From Saprospiraceae bacterium (GTDB lineage Bacteria > Bacteroidota > Bacteroidia > Chitinophagales > Saprospiraceae), in assembly GCA_020627825.1 (NCBI GenBank), contig JAHDGD010000019.1, positions 1 through 40,364 on the forward strand: 40,364 bases of DNA, written 5' to 3'. The translations under genes and the position numbers were made by a program. Shown piece by piece: positions 22,901-31,094 of the stretch. Below the pieces are notes generated by a model, which was not told the origin of the DNA, did no database searches, and worked only from the letters and a program-made list of their open reading frames with translations. Within the stretch, counting starts at the first letter, position 1; each line of letters begins with the position of its first letter.

Positions 22901-24336
22901 TCTATTCTTTCATTTTGGTTTTGGGTGTGTACAGCTCTTATTCTTCCTTCAAAGTCTGTCTCTACATAAATATTGCGACCTGCACTATCTATAATATTTT
23001 TCAGATGCCCTTGTCCATTGTATTCAAAGGCAATACGAAATCCTAAATCATTTTCTATGAAAAGAATTGGGCGAAACCCATCTCTATACGACTGAGTAGC
23101 AAAACGATGAGTAAGTCCTTCTTCTGTACGAAGACCATATCCTTTCTCATCTCTAAACCAAAGTATTTTGTCTTGGCGTTGATGAAACTGATCGCCTACT
23201 TGAAGAGGTGGAAGTATAATCTCTCTAGCATCTTTCAAGCGTACACAAAAGAATCCTTTATCTACTTGCCAAAGCCCCATATCACAGCTAAGATGCCAAT
23301 TATAGCCTAAATTGGTTTTCATCTCTACATCACTATAATAAGTACGTTCCCAAGCAAAAGGAATAGGTCCAGACAAAGTAAAATCTTCATTGTTGGCATA
23401 TACCCTACCAGTTGCAGCATCTACTGGCTCTCCAAACATCTTACACTTAGAAAATTGAAGTATTTTACCTGTTTTAGGATGTTTTTTCTTTATCTTATCA
23501 ATTAGGTTTTGAAATTTATCCCCTGCTCTTTTCCATAACTTACCTAATCCTTTCAAGCCTAAATTGACAGCAAGAGCGAAAATATCTATCATTGGAGGTC
23601 CTCCTACAAGTACAGGCTTGCCAGCTGGAATTACATTGAGAAGTGCAGAAGTTGGAGCCATCAAACTTGTTTTAGGTTTTGATGGTTTTTTTGGTCTAAA
23701 TGGAGCAGGAATACCTACTAAGTTACAAGATAAGGCAGGTAAAAACTGAAAAGAAAATGGAGAACCATCAGCTAGAACAGTGGCACTTCCCATAAACATC
23801 TCAGATGATGACATCGGTACTACTGTTGGAAGTGCATGTAAAATAATACCAGGTAAGTGCTGAATAGGAGTTCCTGCATTAGCAATCCATTTATTATTTA
23901 CTTGCACACTTGGTTTCATCATACTGACTATGGCACGAGCAACTGAAGTAACACTAATGGGTGCTGGAGGAGGTGTTTCACCTTCTGGTACTGGAGGAGG
24001 CTCAGGAGCTGGTGGTAGCATCGTATCAATAGCTGCAAAAACTGCTGCTACAATATCAAATACCATCCCTACATGAGGCACTGGCAACATAGGAGAAGGA
24101 GGAAACGTTGTTGGATGAGCATCTATACCAATGGCAATATCTTGAAACTTTCCTGCTGGCTGTCCAGGAATAGAAGGTAAAAAACCGCCTAAAGAAGCCT
24201 GTAAACTTTGTAGCTCAGATTGAGCCTCTGAAAACAGCTTAGAAGCTATGGCTGAAAAACCCTTGTTCTGTACTGCCTCCTTAGATGACTTTGCTACTTG
24301 CTTAGTTACTTTTGTGGGTGTTGTTCCTGTACTCAT
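19939..24336 (-). CDS. PAAR-RHS effector with C-terminal AHH nuclease toxin
   Basis: 1465 residues. The N-terminal about 270 residues are a PAAR-like region of the RHS type (AIGIDAHPTTFPPSPMLPVP; GSATVLADGSPFSFQF; GGPPMIDIFALAV) with a proline-rich loop and hydrophobic stretches. It would cap the VgrG spike. A DUF6531-like entry follows (GEPVDAATGRVYANNEDFTL), then many YD repeats forming the RHS cocoon, and the conserved core end (YISQDPIGLKGNNPNFYAYV; DVFGL at about 1340). The last 125 residues carry SAHHIV (His pair about 1368-1369), NGVYLP and HSRVHTNEY, which match the AHH family of HNH/EndoVII nucleases. Target is presumably DNA or RNA in prey. It is the last full gene of the VgrG operon, 25 bases after the adaptor candidate, and overlaps its immunity gene by 4 bases. 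Confidence 0.9.
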   Translation of the reverse strand: MSTGTTPTKVTKQVAKSSKEAVQNKGFSAIASKLFSEAQSELQSLQASLGGFLPSIPGQPAGKFQDIAIGIDAHPTTFPPSPMLPVPHVGMVFDIVAAVFAAIDTMLPPAPEPPPVPEGETPPPAPISVTSVARAIVSMMKPSVQVNNKWIANAGTPIQHLPGIILHALPTVVPMSSSEMFMGSATVLADGSPFSFQFLPALSCNLVGIPAPFRPKKPSKPKTSLMAPTSALLNVIPAGKPVLVGGPPMIDIFALAVNLGLKGLGKLWKRAGDKFQNLIDKIKKKHPKTGKILQFSKCKMFGEPVDAATGRVYANNEDFTLSGPIPFAWERTYYSDVEMKTNLGYNWHLSCDMGLWQVDKGFFCVRLKDAREIILPPLQVGDQFHQRQDKILWFRDEKGYGLRTEEGLTHRFATQSYRDGFRPILFIENDLGFRIAFEYNGQGHLKNIIDSAGRNIYVETDFEGRIRAVHTQNQNERIDLIRYDYDEEGNLARVTEANGATKHFEYQGRLLSKLTNQSGLSFYWEYDRKDEDAKCIHTWGDEGILEYWTKYEEGKTITTNSLGQTTTYFYDDKSLIYRITDAKKGDTYQTYNIYDELSVLTDPDGNTTKYEYDKFGNISKLTDANQKVSTFSYDDKYRLLNYSSAGGATLEWEYDEEGKLIERTFPNDATLGFEYDGKLLSKMTDHKGKTTQFFWDEYVNLTTVEHFDGTKSHWRYDELGNLLSSTDTKSNVTRFSYDKMGNVTQLFEPDGNHHIFEYDNAGNIISAKDNLREVTFTYWGLGLLKSRTENGKTVLFNYDNEEQLKTITNEKGESYRFVRDGVGDVIGEWGFDGLQRRYHRTLGGRVTRVLRPAERWTSYHYDGVGNILKAEQYDGYTEYFTYDDDGMLIEAANPTSTIQYQRDNLGRVIQESQNEYSIKSQYDDEGNRIKISSSLGADIQNSFNTDGSLAQIDTKEGWQSRFERDSLGLELARYTTGNVEVHTQRDRLGRVTLQNIQGKNVEGSRKRYFWSKGNRLDKILNEGTGQKTEFDYDPQGNLLSADYNGVETIYKMPDAIGNLFKTSTRSDRKYDKGGKLLEDETYFYEYDEEGNLQYKTERKAAKPKVVRSLLAEDHERAAKETPSSLRKWTYHWYGNGMLKAVIKPNHEHISFEYDALGRRTAKINHTAKSIYRYVWDGNVILHEWKYNLEERPKLTVNEKGELSSETGEPLNENELTTWVYEEGSFVPSAKLVGKEKYSIISNYLGTPESAYDATGKKVWSCELDVYGNIRSLDGKAHFVPFRYQGQYHDVEIDLYYNRFRYYSPELGGYISQDPIGLKGNNPNFYAYVSDSNIWIDVFGLNCSSDAAKLRKNMQQDGIVEPKHKNSAHHIVMSNSTDSRMIELRKKMKKLGIDKNDSANGVYLPTSSKVKNNAGTNAHSHSRVHTNEYKKNVYEKLKNINNKSDFEDALMEIGDELQSGIFKIKP
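20327..20785. repeat. RHS core direct repeat, full-gene copy
   Basis: Partner of the orphan copy at 18828-19286. It encodes the end of the RHS barrel up to the DVFGL boundary, after which the two toxins are unrelated. Confidence 0.8.
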
Positions 24337-24361
24337 GATATAAAATAAAGTTTTAGAGATA

Positions 24362-25744
24362 TTATTTACTCAAAACACTTTCTACGTTTTGTGCTACCTC
24401 TTTTTGGAGATAATCTTGCGTTAGACTCTCTTTTCCTTCTAACAACTGTTGCCAGTCTTCTCCTATTAATGTTGTAAATGCGTCATACAATAGTTGTATA
24501 TCTGATGAATCTCTTCTTGATTGCTTTGCTATTTCTATGGCTAGTTCAGCACTAAACAAGTAAGTAGAACTTCTTCTCATTTCTTGATCTAACATAGAAC
24601 CTGCTTCTAATGAGAGTATACAATCTGTCCAAGCTTCTTTCCATCTATTCATTTGGGCAAATAAAAATGCACTTTGTCTGAAACCTTCCATTGTATAAAA
24701 TAAATCTTTCTGTTCTTTTGACTTCTCAGTAAGTTTTTTATAACAGAAAATTGCTTGTTCATTATCTTTATCGGTCATGTATAAAGCTGCTTTCAAGAGC
24801 ATTGCTGCACGCCATACAGGATATGCCCCTTCTACATTCTCCATCATTCCCCTTTCTGTGAGCTGAATAGCTGAGTTTACTTCTTGAAATGCTTTTTCAG
24901 TTTTTTGTTTACTGGAAAAAGCAATGGCACAAATTAAATGTGAGGATGACTTTGTGTTTAATAGATTAAGTCTATAGCCCAGTTTTTTAAGTTTATCTGT
25001 TTCTTTGTCTAAATCAATTTTATTGTTAGCAGTAGCTTCCATCACCTTACGTACCTGCTTTTGAAATTTACCTACTGGGCTATTCGGTTTGCCTGCTTCG
25101 CTATCTTTGTCCATCTCGTTCTTCATGGCAGCAAGCATATTCAAATCTGCATATAATTCCCTTACTCTTTGCTTTCCATAAGTAGATTGTATTTCTTTTA
25201 GTACTCGTTCTTGTCGTAGATCAATGGATGCAAAACGAATATCTTTAGGTATCTGTCCTGTACCTAATATATTTATAAACCATTTTGACCAATTATTTTG
25301 ATGTAGCTTAGCAGGGGGAAAGTATAAAATAAAGTTTATATCTTCCATCTTAAGTGTATTTTTCAGACGTTTTAGTTCTTGAATTACACTCATAAAAACA
25401 GGAGGCAAATCTGAATTAACTTCATAATCTTTTGGCAAAAACCCATCTTCTTTTAAAGCTCCTATTATATCATATTTTTCTTCTTGTGGAGTTTCAAACC
25501 ATGCTAAAAACTCATTCCAAAGTCCTTGTTCATATTGCTCTTTATTTTCGAAGAAAGTATTAAACTTAAAAAATATATCATCAAAGATACCTATAGGAGA
25601 GGCTTCAATATCCATAAACTTATCCAGGATTTCTAAGTCTTGATATTCAGATACCCATATAGCCATTTCCCAATTCTTTTTATCTATGAGATGCCATTCT
25701 TCTCTGACTTTATTAAATTCTTGTGCTGCAGATGTTTCAGACAT
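24362..25744 (-). CDS. Unknown protein between VgrG and RHS, candidate effector adaptor
   Basis: 460 residues, no signal peptide or transmembrane helix. The N-terminal half is mixed alpha/beta (INFILYFPPAKLHQNNW; IRFASIDLRQERVL). The C-terminal half looks all-helical, like TPR/SEL repeats (HLICAIAFSSKQKTEKAF; AVYR-type stretches; EQAIFCYKKLTEKSKEQ; FLFAQMNRWKEAWTDCILSL). It sits exactly between VgrG (25 bases) and the PAAR-RHS effector (25 bases). In other T6SSs this slot is used by loading chaperones (DUF4123/Tap, EagR/DUF1795, DUF2169). It looks like none of these, so a new adaptor type is my inference. Confidence 0.55.
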   Translation of the reverse strand: MSETSAAQEFNKVREEWHLIDKKNWEMAIWVSEYQDLEILDKFMDIEASPIGIFDDIFFKFNTFFENKEQYEQGLWNEFLAWFETPQEEKYDIIGALKEDGFLPKDYEVNSDLPPVFMSVIQELKRLKNTLKMEDINFILYFPPAKLHQNNWSKWFINILGTGQIPKDIRFASIDLRQERVLKEIQSTYGKQRVRELYADLNMLAAMKNEMDKDSEAGKPNSPVGKFQKQVRKVMEATANNKIDLDKETDKLKKLGYRLNLLNTKSSSHLICAIAFSSKQKTEKAFQEVNSAIQLTERGMMENVEGAYPVWRAAMLLKAALYMTDKDNEQAIFCYKKLTEKSKEQKDLFYTMEGFRQSAFLFAQMNRWKEAWTDCILSLEAGSMLDQEMRRSSTYLFSAELAIEIAKQSRRDSSDIQLLYDAFTTLIGEDWQQLLEGKESLTQDYLQKEVAQNVESVLSK

Positions 25745-25769
25745 ATTTTAACTGTATTCGTTAATCTAA

Positions 25770-27506
25770 TTAAGAGTTTATCTTTACTAATGCACCTGAA
25801 ATTAGTGTATCAGCTGTTGAGTTTGTAATTATTTGTTTTCCTCCTAATTCAAATTTCAAATCTGCCGTAGTATTTACATTTTTACCATTTGTTATTATAT
25901 CCTTTTTACTACTAATTGCTACTACCTTATCAGAACCTACAGATACTTGATCTGTACCTGTGATAGCTACAGTTTTGGCTGATAAGCCAATAGAGTCAGA
26001 CTGTAATACAATGGTTTTACTACTTTTCATAGTGATTCCTCCTGCACCATCCATATTGATAACACTTCCATCTTTATCTACTATAGTAACACTTCCTTCA
26101 GTATCATTTAGTATGATAGTACAGCCACTTTTGGTCTGAATAATTTTTTGTTCAGGATCTTGTTGAGGCGTCTTTTCATTACCATTATATCTAGAACCTA
26201 TTACAAATGGTTTTTCTGCATTTTTACCCTCAAAACCGACTAAGACCTCTTCTTCTAATTCAGGAATGAAATAAATGCCTTTTTCACTTCCTGCATGAGG
26301 AGTTGTTAAACTTATCCAAGGTGTAAGGAGATTATTTGCTATTTGCCAAGGAAATTGAACACGAACACGCCCTAGCCCATCAGGATCATTATTATCTTTT
26401 ACAATAGCATATTGTTCTTCACACAGAGGTATTGAGTCTTCATCAAAATAAGGAGGAACTTTTATATCAATTGGTATACTTTCAAAAGAATTAGTGTATT
26501 CTCCACTATTATTTATAGTATGAGTAATAGAAGTTATAATATAACTTCCATATGTATCCACTTGTCCTGCTATTTGTGTATTTTTTCCTGTTACTTCTAT
26601 TACACTACCTATAGCTACTTTAGATTCATCACTTTTTCCACTAAAAACTAATGTATTAAGAGCATGTTGAGATTTTAATTTGAGTACAGAATCTAATTCT
26701 GCTTTTCCACTCTCCAAAAGAGTATGATTATAAATAGAAGTAGGTTTTTTAGCAAATAACTTGCTTGAAGCTTCTTTAATACTGCTGATATATGGGTTTG
26801 ATACACTTTGTTTATGATCTGAGCTAGAAGAATCATGAATTTTTGCTTCTAAAGCATCATATGCCAAGTAAGTATGATCTTGAGGTCTAACTTTCATTGA
26901 AAAATTAAACTCTGATAAATCTTCTCCAAAAATAAGTGGATGAGATGTATTGTCATAACCTCCAAACTTTATCTCTTCTCCATCATAGTAAAACCATTCT
27001 CCATATTTTTTTGCTAAACGACATAAAAAATCAAAATCACTTTCTTTATACTGAACTGTATAAGGTATAGTATCTTTAAAAACAGGCTTTGAAATTATTT
27101 TTAAAATATCATTAGGATATTCCTTAGTAGCTTCTTTTATAATATCTGTTAGTGCTTTCTTTTCATAACTTTGTGAGTCTTTTCCATGTGACATTAACAA
27201 TGTAGGACTATAAACAGTGATCACTAGCAGACCTTGTCCTCCATCATACCTGTGTATATTTACATTTTCTACTACTCCTGTAAACGTTAAATCTTCTTCA
27301 TTGACTAAAAGACTTATTTTTTTTCCCATATAACTTCTAGCTTTACTAGCAAAGTCATCAGTTGTGTCTTCAATAGATTCTGTTGGGCAAGTAATTATAA
27401 GTTGATGGTGATTTATTACACTTTGTTGTAGTTTAATGGTATAACTACTATTTTTCAGAATAGCCTCCCCATCAAGGAGAATTTTTGTATAAACAGGTTT
27501 TGCCAT
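25770..27506 (-). CDS. tssI: VgrG (TssI) spike protein
   Basis: 578 residues. The gp27-like N-terminal half has QYKESDFDFLCRLAKKYGEW followed by FYYDGEEIKFGG, the hallmark of VgrG. The gp5-like OB part has KDNNDPDGLGRVRVQFPW and LVGFEGKNAEKPFVIGSRYN. A beta-helix tail with repeated short strands (SVTIVDKDGSVINMDGAGG; KTIVLQSDSIGLSAKTVAI) ends the protein without an added toxin domain. It trimerises at the tip of the TssD tube and would carry the PAAR-RHS protein encoded two genes downstream. It lies 39 bases after a small tssD gene. Confidence 0.95.
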   Translation of the reverse strand: MAKPVYTKILLDGEAILKNSSYTIKLQQSVINHHQLIITCPTESIEDTTDDFASKARSYMGKKISLLVNEEDLTFTGVVENVNIHRYDGGQGLLVITVYSPTLLMSHGKDSQSYEKKALTDIIKEATKEYPNDILKIISKPVFKDTIPYTVQYKESDFDFLCRLAKKYGEWFYYDGEEIKFGGYDNTSHPLIFGEDLSEFNFSMKVRPQDHTYLAYDALEAKIHDSSSSDHKQSVSNPYISSIKEASSKLFAKKPTSIYNHTLLESGKAELDSVLKLKSQHALNTLVFSGKSDESKVAIGSVIEVTGKNTQIAGQVDTYGSYIITSITHTINNSGEYTNSFESIPIDIKVPPYFDEDSIPLCEEQYAIVKDNNDPDGLGRVRVQFPWQIANNLLTPWISLTTPHAGSEKGIYFIPELEEEVLVGFEGKNAEKPFVIGSRYNGNEKTPQQDPEQKIIQTKSGCTIILNDTEGSVTIVDKDGSVINMDGAGGITMKSSKTIVLQSDSIGLSAKTVAITGTDQVSVGSDKVVAISSKKDIITNGKNVNTTADLKFELGGKQIITNSTADTLISGALVKINS

Positions 27507-27545
27507 AATATATGTATAAAGGAAAAGTAGTCTATGAATAGATTT

Positions 27546-27938
27546 TTAAGCAATTGCCCACTTATTTTCAAAAACAGTGTTTTCTGCTGTTATTTCTTTT
27601 GCAGATATAGTCATTTTGATTTGCATAGGCTCATCTGAGTGATGGTTGAAATATTCTATGTAATCTGTACAGAAGGCTTTAGAAAAAGATAGATGAAACA
27701 TACGAGCTACTTGGTCTCTTCTATAAAAAGTAATTTTTCCGTCTTTTGTATGTGTATGTTCTGTAATCCATTTAAGGAAGTTGGCAACACCTCTTGCCTC
27801 TATAAGAACTGTGATTTGACCTCCTCTAGGTGTACTAGATGGTTTATTGTTTTTATCAATGCTTTGATGAAAACTATAATCACAATCTAATACATTGTAT
27901 ACCTTTTCATCTATTTCTAGTTGGGAAAAAAAAGACAT
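27546..27938 (-). CDS. tssD: Second small TssD (Hcp) protein
   Basis: 130 residues, TssD family. It has the MSFFSQLEIDEKVYNVLDCD start, a PSSTPRGGQITVLIEA strand motif and an EPMQIKMTISAKEI strand near the end, as in the other TssD proteins here. It differs strongly from the 143-residue TssD next door, so it may be a specialised ring adjacent to VgrG or a carrier for a different cargo. It lies just upstream of vgrG and just downstream of the terminator following the main tssD gene, so it is probably expressed at a lower level. Confidence 0.85.
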   Translation of the reverse strand: MSFFSQLEIDEKVYNVLDCDYSFHQSIDKNNKPSSTPRGGQITVLIEARGVANFLKWITEHTHTKDGKITFYRRDQVARMFHLSFSKAFCTDYIEYFNHHSDEPMQIKMTISAKEITAENTVFENKWAIA

Positions 27939-27975
27939 AATAAGAAATTGGAATAATAAAATAGAAATTACTTAT

Positions 27976-28010
27976 AAAAAAAGGAACTGTATTGCTTTAC
28001 ACAGCTCCTT
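27976..28010 (-). terminator. Intrinsic terminator after the main tssD gene
   Basis: Arms aaggaactgt (27981-27990) and acagctcctt (28001-28010) pair with one wobble. On the minus strand a T run follows. It separates the abundant tube gene from the vgrG-effector operon and would let the tube protein be made in excess. Confidence 0.75.
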
Positions 28011-28035
28011 TTCTTGTAAGAAAAACTAATGAAAA

Positions 28036-28467
28036 TTAAGCTGTAACTTCTGGCCATTCATTGATCATAGAAGCTGCTCCATTGAAGTCAAGCTCTCTAG
28101 CTGAAAAAGTAATAGTTTCGATAGCAGGTTCATTTTCGCCTGATGCAGCAACACCACTTGTAAGTCCGCCTCCATTAAAGGTTTCCTTATAGCCAGTTAC
28201 ATATGCCTCTTTAAAAGATATCTTTTTCAAAGTTGCATCTGTGTCTCTTTTCAAGAAGATAATGTCTCCATCCAATCGGTCAAAATTACTAACCATTGCT
28301 TCAGCAAAAGTTGTATCACCAGTAGATTCTATACTTACTTCGATTTTTCCTCCTCTAACAACAGAAGAAGGACGCCCAGTAGCATCAGTTTCTTGAAACA
28401 ATTCATATTTTACAGTAAGGATATTATATCTCTTACCATTAATATCTAGCTTTGTTGCAAATGACAT
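28036..28467 (-). CDS. tssD: Main TssD (Hcp) tube protein
   Basis: 143 residues, TssD family, without extension. Signature parts are MSFATKLDINGKRYNILTVK, RPSSVVRGGKIEVSIEST and IETITFSARELDFNG. It stands as a near-independent transcription unit, with a 144-base leader that contains a palindrome and a hairpin terminator behind it. This is the usual arrangement for the stacked Hcp tube, which is needed in many copies. Its codon use for high expression was not measured. Confidence 0.93.
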   Translation of the reverse strand: MSFATKLDINGKRYNILTVKYELFQETDATGRPSSVVRGGKIEVSIESTGDTTFAEAMVSNFDRLDGDIIFLKRDTDATLKKISFKEAYVTGYKETFNGGGLTSGVAASGENEPAIETITFSARELDFNGAASMINEWPEVTA

Positions 28468-28527
28468 AATAAAAAATTTAGGGTTAATGAATAAAGGTAT
28501 TAAAAAGTTTAGGTTTGCAATATATTA

Positions 28528-28543
28528 CTTTTTCTAGAAAAAG
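28528..28543. promoter_or_regulatory. 16-bp palindrome upstream of the main tssD gene
   Basis: ctttttctagaaaaag is self-complementary and lies about 60 bases upstream of the tssD start. It could be an operator. It resembles the TTTTTCTAG motif found around the par genes, though such AT-rich words arise easily. Confidence 0.3.
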
Positions 28544-28611
28544 AAAATAAGTTTTTATTAGATATCAACTTTTTTTATAAAAAAATTACAATGTGTGATT
28601 TCTAAAAAAGA

Positions 28612-29133
28612 TTATCTAGATCGATTAATCTGTCTGCAGACCTCTAAATCTCTCTTGACAATCTCTAACTCACTTTTATAAGTTTCTAATTGTTGTAGTA
28701 ACAAATCTATTTCTTCTTTAGATGCTCCTAATGTATTTATGGTTTTTTTGGCATTAATAAGTTGTCTATAAGCAAGTAATATATTATCATACATATTATC
28801 TCGCTTTAACTCTAAGCTATCTCTGTTAGGTATAATATATTGCATAGCAATAATTGTATTGATAGCACTTTGTTGATTGAAATAAAAATCTTCACCCTTA
28901 ACATTGAGTGAATCAGTATATGATTTCAACTCTTCTAACTTTACAGCAAACTGTTCTTGAATTTGAAACTCTTCTGCCATTTTACGATTCTCACTTCTCA
29001 AATGACTTAGCTCTTTGCGAGGAATCTGATAATCAAAAAAAACTGCTAAAAGAATTACTCCTACTGTTATTATAAAAACAAATAAAAAGAGCAAAAAAGA
29101 ATAAGTTCTTTCTTTCTTATTTAAAACTTCCAT
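28612..29133 (-). CDS. tssO: TssO, single-pass membrane-complex protein
   Basis: 173 residues: a short cytoplasmic N-terminus (MEVLNKKERTYS), one transmembrane helix (about 11-33, FLLFLFVFIITVGVILLAVF), then a periplasmic domain with heptad-like helices at about 36-75 and 140-170. This matches TssO of the Bacteroidota membrane complex in length and topology. It starts 15 bases after tssK, so the two are co-transcribed. Confidence 0.8.
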   Translation of the reverse strand: MEVLNKKERTYSFLLFLFVFIITVGVILLAVFFDYQIPRKELSHLRSENRKMAEEFQIQEQFAVKLEELKSYTDSLNVKGEDFYFNQQSAINTIIAMQYIIPNRDSLELKRDNMYDNILLAYRQLINAKKTINTLGASKEEIDLLLQQLETYKSELEIVKRDLEVCRQINRSR

Positions 29134-29148
29134 TATATTTAATTAAAA

Positions 29149-30315
29149 TTAATCTGCTAAAAATGTACGATTACGTTGAGTTCTGCTAAGAGAAGAGTTT
29201 TCTTCCCTTTCTTTTACAAAAATGCCTGTGTCTTTACGTTTACCTATAAAGTCAAGACGGTTCAGAGCAGAGAATAAGTCACTCATTGTTCTCATGAAGT
29301 TCACTGTAGTAATAGCTATTATATCTATTTGATTATGTTGATACTTCGTATTTACTACTTCTGTAAAAAGCACTTCAAAACCACCTTGACTGATACTACA
29401 CCACTCTGCAAAATAATTTAACAAATCTTCTTTACCAGAACCTGATTTTGAATCTATAAAGTTTTTCATCAGTCGAGCCAATGAAACTATCTTATCAAAC
29501 ATATATACAGGAGGTTGATGCAGTGCCAGCCATCGGAAAGAAGTTATTTCTTTTCCTGTAAAGTCAATGATTCTTTCACAAAGCTGTAGCAATATGATAC
29601 CTAATTCACTGTTTTGATTTTTATGATTGATTTTTTGTGCAATTTGAACTGCATAAAGTTCTATTTGACCTAAAAACTTATCTATTTGATCATAAATATT
29701 TATTAAATGCTGATGACTACTTACTGTTGTAGAAGGTGGAATATACTCATCTAATAAATAGGTCTCTGTAGGAGTAACTATAATCTTTCCAATAGTTAAT
29801 TCATATCCATTATGAGTTTGCTCCAAAAACTTTCCCTCAGGAATCAAATTCAATTTGTAAGTAGGTAGTAAATAAGGATATCGTGGTGGGTTCTCTTCTG
29901 GGTCAGGCTCTCCAAAAGGTATTTTTTCTGAGTTTACAGTAACATTAGCAAGTAATACTAATTCCCCTTGATGACTTTCTTTTATTTGATAAGCAACTTC
30001 AGGGTAAGCTTCCTCTAAACTCAATGCTTGAGAGTTTTTAGTACTAATCTCTATTCTACTTCCATTAGGTGTAATGGCATGACACTCTTCTAATTTTACT
30101 CGTAATAGCTTATGATTATCTATGACCAAAGACATCTTTACAGACTCCTCAATAGAGTTAGAAGGTAACAGACCATAAGATAAGGGAGATGTAGAAATTC
30201 CTACAGCATCCCTCACCATCTCATAAGAATAATCTTGAGTAGCTAAAAAATGATTTTTATTAATTTTCATGCCATCTACCCAATTAATTGGAAAGTGTTG
30301 GAAGCGTTCAATCAT
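29149..30315 (-). CDS. tssK: TssK baseplate protein
   Basis: 388 residues, TssK/ImpJ/VasE family. Family signs are the N-terminal PINWVDGMKINKNHFLATQD (the usual Q-x-H-F-L-x-Q element, here K-N-H-F-L-A-T-Q), early LPSNSIEESVKMSLVIDN, and a helical C-terminal part. TssK trimers tie the TssEFG wedges to the membrane complex. Slightly short compared with proteobacterial TssK, as usual for T6SS-iii. It is divergent from tssB across a 318-base AT-rich region. Confidence 0.9.
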   Translation of the reverse strand: MIERFQHFPINWVDGMKINKNHFLATQDYSYEMVRDAVGISTSPLSYGLLPSNSIEESVKMSLVIDNHKLLRVKLEECHAITPNGSRIEISTKNSQALSLEEAYPEVAYQIKESHQGELVLLANVTVNSEKIPFGEPDPEENPPRYPYLLPTYKLNLIPEGKFLEQTHNGYELTIGKIIVTPTETYLLDEYIPPSTTVSSHQHLINIYDQIDKFLGQIELYAVQIAQKINHKNQNSELGIILLQLCERIIDFTGKEITSFRWLALHQPPVYMFDKIVSLARLMKNFIDSKSGSGKEDLLNYFAEWCSISQGGFEVLFTEVVNTKYQHNQIDIIAITTVNFMRTMSDLFSALNRLDFIGKRKDTGIFVKEREENSSLSRTQRNRTFLAD

Positions 30316-30633
30316 AAATTAATGTCAGTAACTATACAATGTAATGTTATAAATCTAATTTTTCAGTTTTTCTATAAAAAACTAATTTATTCATGTTGCT
30401 ATTATTATATTATAACTCATTTTATTTGTTTTAATATAAATTTTATACACTATGATTTTATTTAAAATACAATGTGCAATTTTTTTTTTTTATTGGAGCA
30501 AATGAATATTTTATTATAAATTCAAATGTACAATTATCTACTAAACTATTCTAGTTTTTTTCAAAAAAAATCTGTTCAAAAAGAAAAAACATGTATCTTT
30601 AGCCAAAATTTATAATAAACTTATCTTTATATT
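30316..30633. promoter_or_regulatory. Divergent promoter region between tssK and tssB
   Basis: 318 bases, strongly AT-rich, without a credible gene. On the plus strand TATCTTTA at 30594-30601, 32 bases before tssB, repeats the -7-like word found before the TssD gene at 265. No clear -7 element for tssK was found. A T/A tract lies at 30480-30492. The central position makes this the likely control point for the core apparatus genes. Confidence 0.45.
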
Positions 30634-31080
30634 ATGCTATCAAATTTTGGAATAGGTGGTAATGAGGTAAAGCAAGATGCTAGTGAAGCAATTAGCGAAA
30701 TTCCTCAAAATAAGACATTAATTGCTCAAAAACTTACTGCTGACACACCCATCAGACCCGAAACTGTAGAAGGATTACAAACAATTGAACAAGTATTTGA
30801 ACACTTTAAGCCAACTGTCAAAGTAAATTTTGAAGATAAAGAAGGAGGAACACGTCCTGAAGAATTACATTTCAAGAATTTAGGAGATTTTGGAGTTAAA
30901 GGTATAACCTCACAAAGTTCTTATCTAAATAATTTAGAGTTAGAAAAGCAACAATACCAAAAAATTATTAAACAACTCAAAACGAACAAAATTCTTAAGG
31001 CAGCTCTTGAAGATGCTGATGCGAAAGAAGCCTTAATAGAAACAATTAATAACTTGATTCAAGAATTAGATAACCAATAA
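30634..31080 (+). CDS. tssB: TssB, small subunit of the contractile sheath
   Basis: 148 residues, TssB/VipA family. The usual elements are TADTPIRPETVEGLQTIEQV, a VNFEDKEGGTRPEELHFKNL stretch (sheath N-terminal interface) and a C-terminal helix ending IQELDNQ that packs on TssC. It lies 14 bases upstream of tssC, always a pair in T6SS. First gene of the plus-strand sheath operon. Confidence 0.93.
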   Translation: MLSNFGIGGNEVKQDASEAISEIPQNKTLIAQKLTADTPIRPETVEGLQTIEQVFEHFKPTVKVNFEDKEGGTRPEELHFKNLGDFGVKGITSQSSYLNNLELEKQQYQKIIKQLKTNKILKAALEDADAKEALIETINNLIQELDNQ

Positions 31081-31094
31081 ATTAGATATTCATC

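Noticed and set aside
20612..24000. Plus-strand reading frames inside the RHS gene
   Set aside because: Codon pattern and YD repeats fix the minus strand as coding. The plus-strand frames are short and resemble no known family.
25770..26200. Toxin domain on the C-terminus of VgrG
   Set aside because: The tail consists of short beta-helix repeats without catalytic motifs, so it is not an evolved VgrG.
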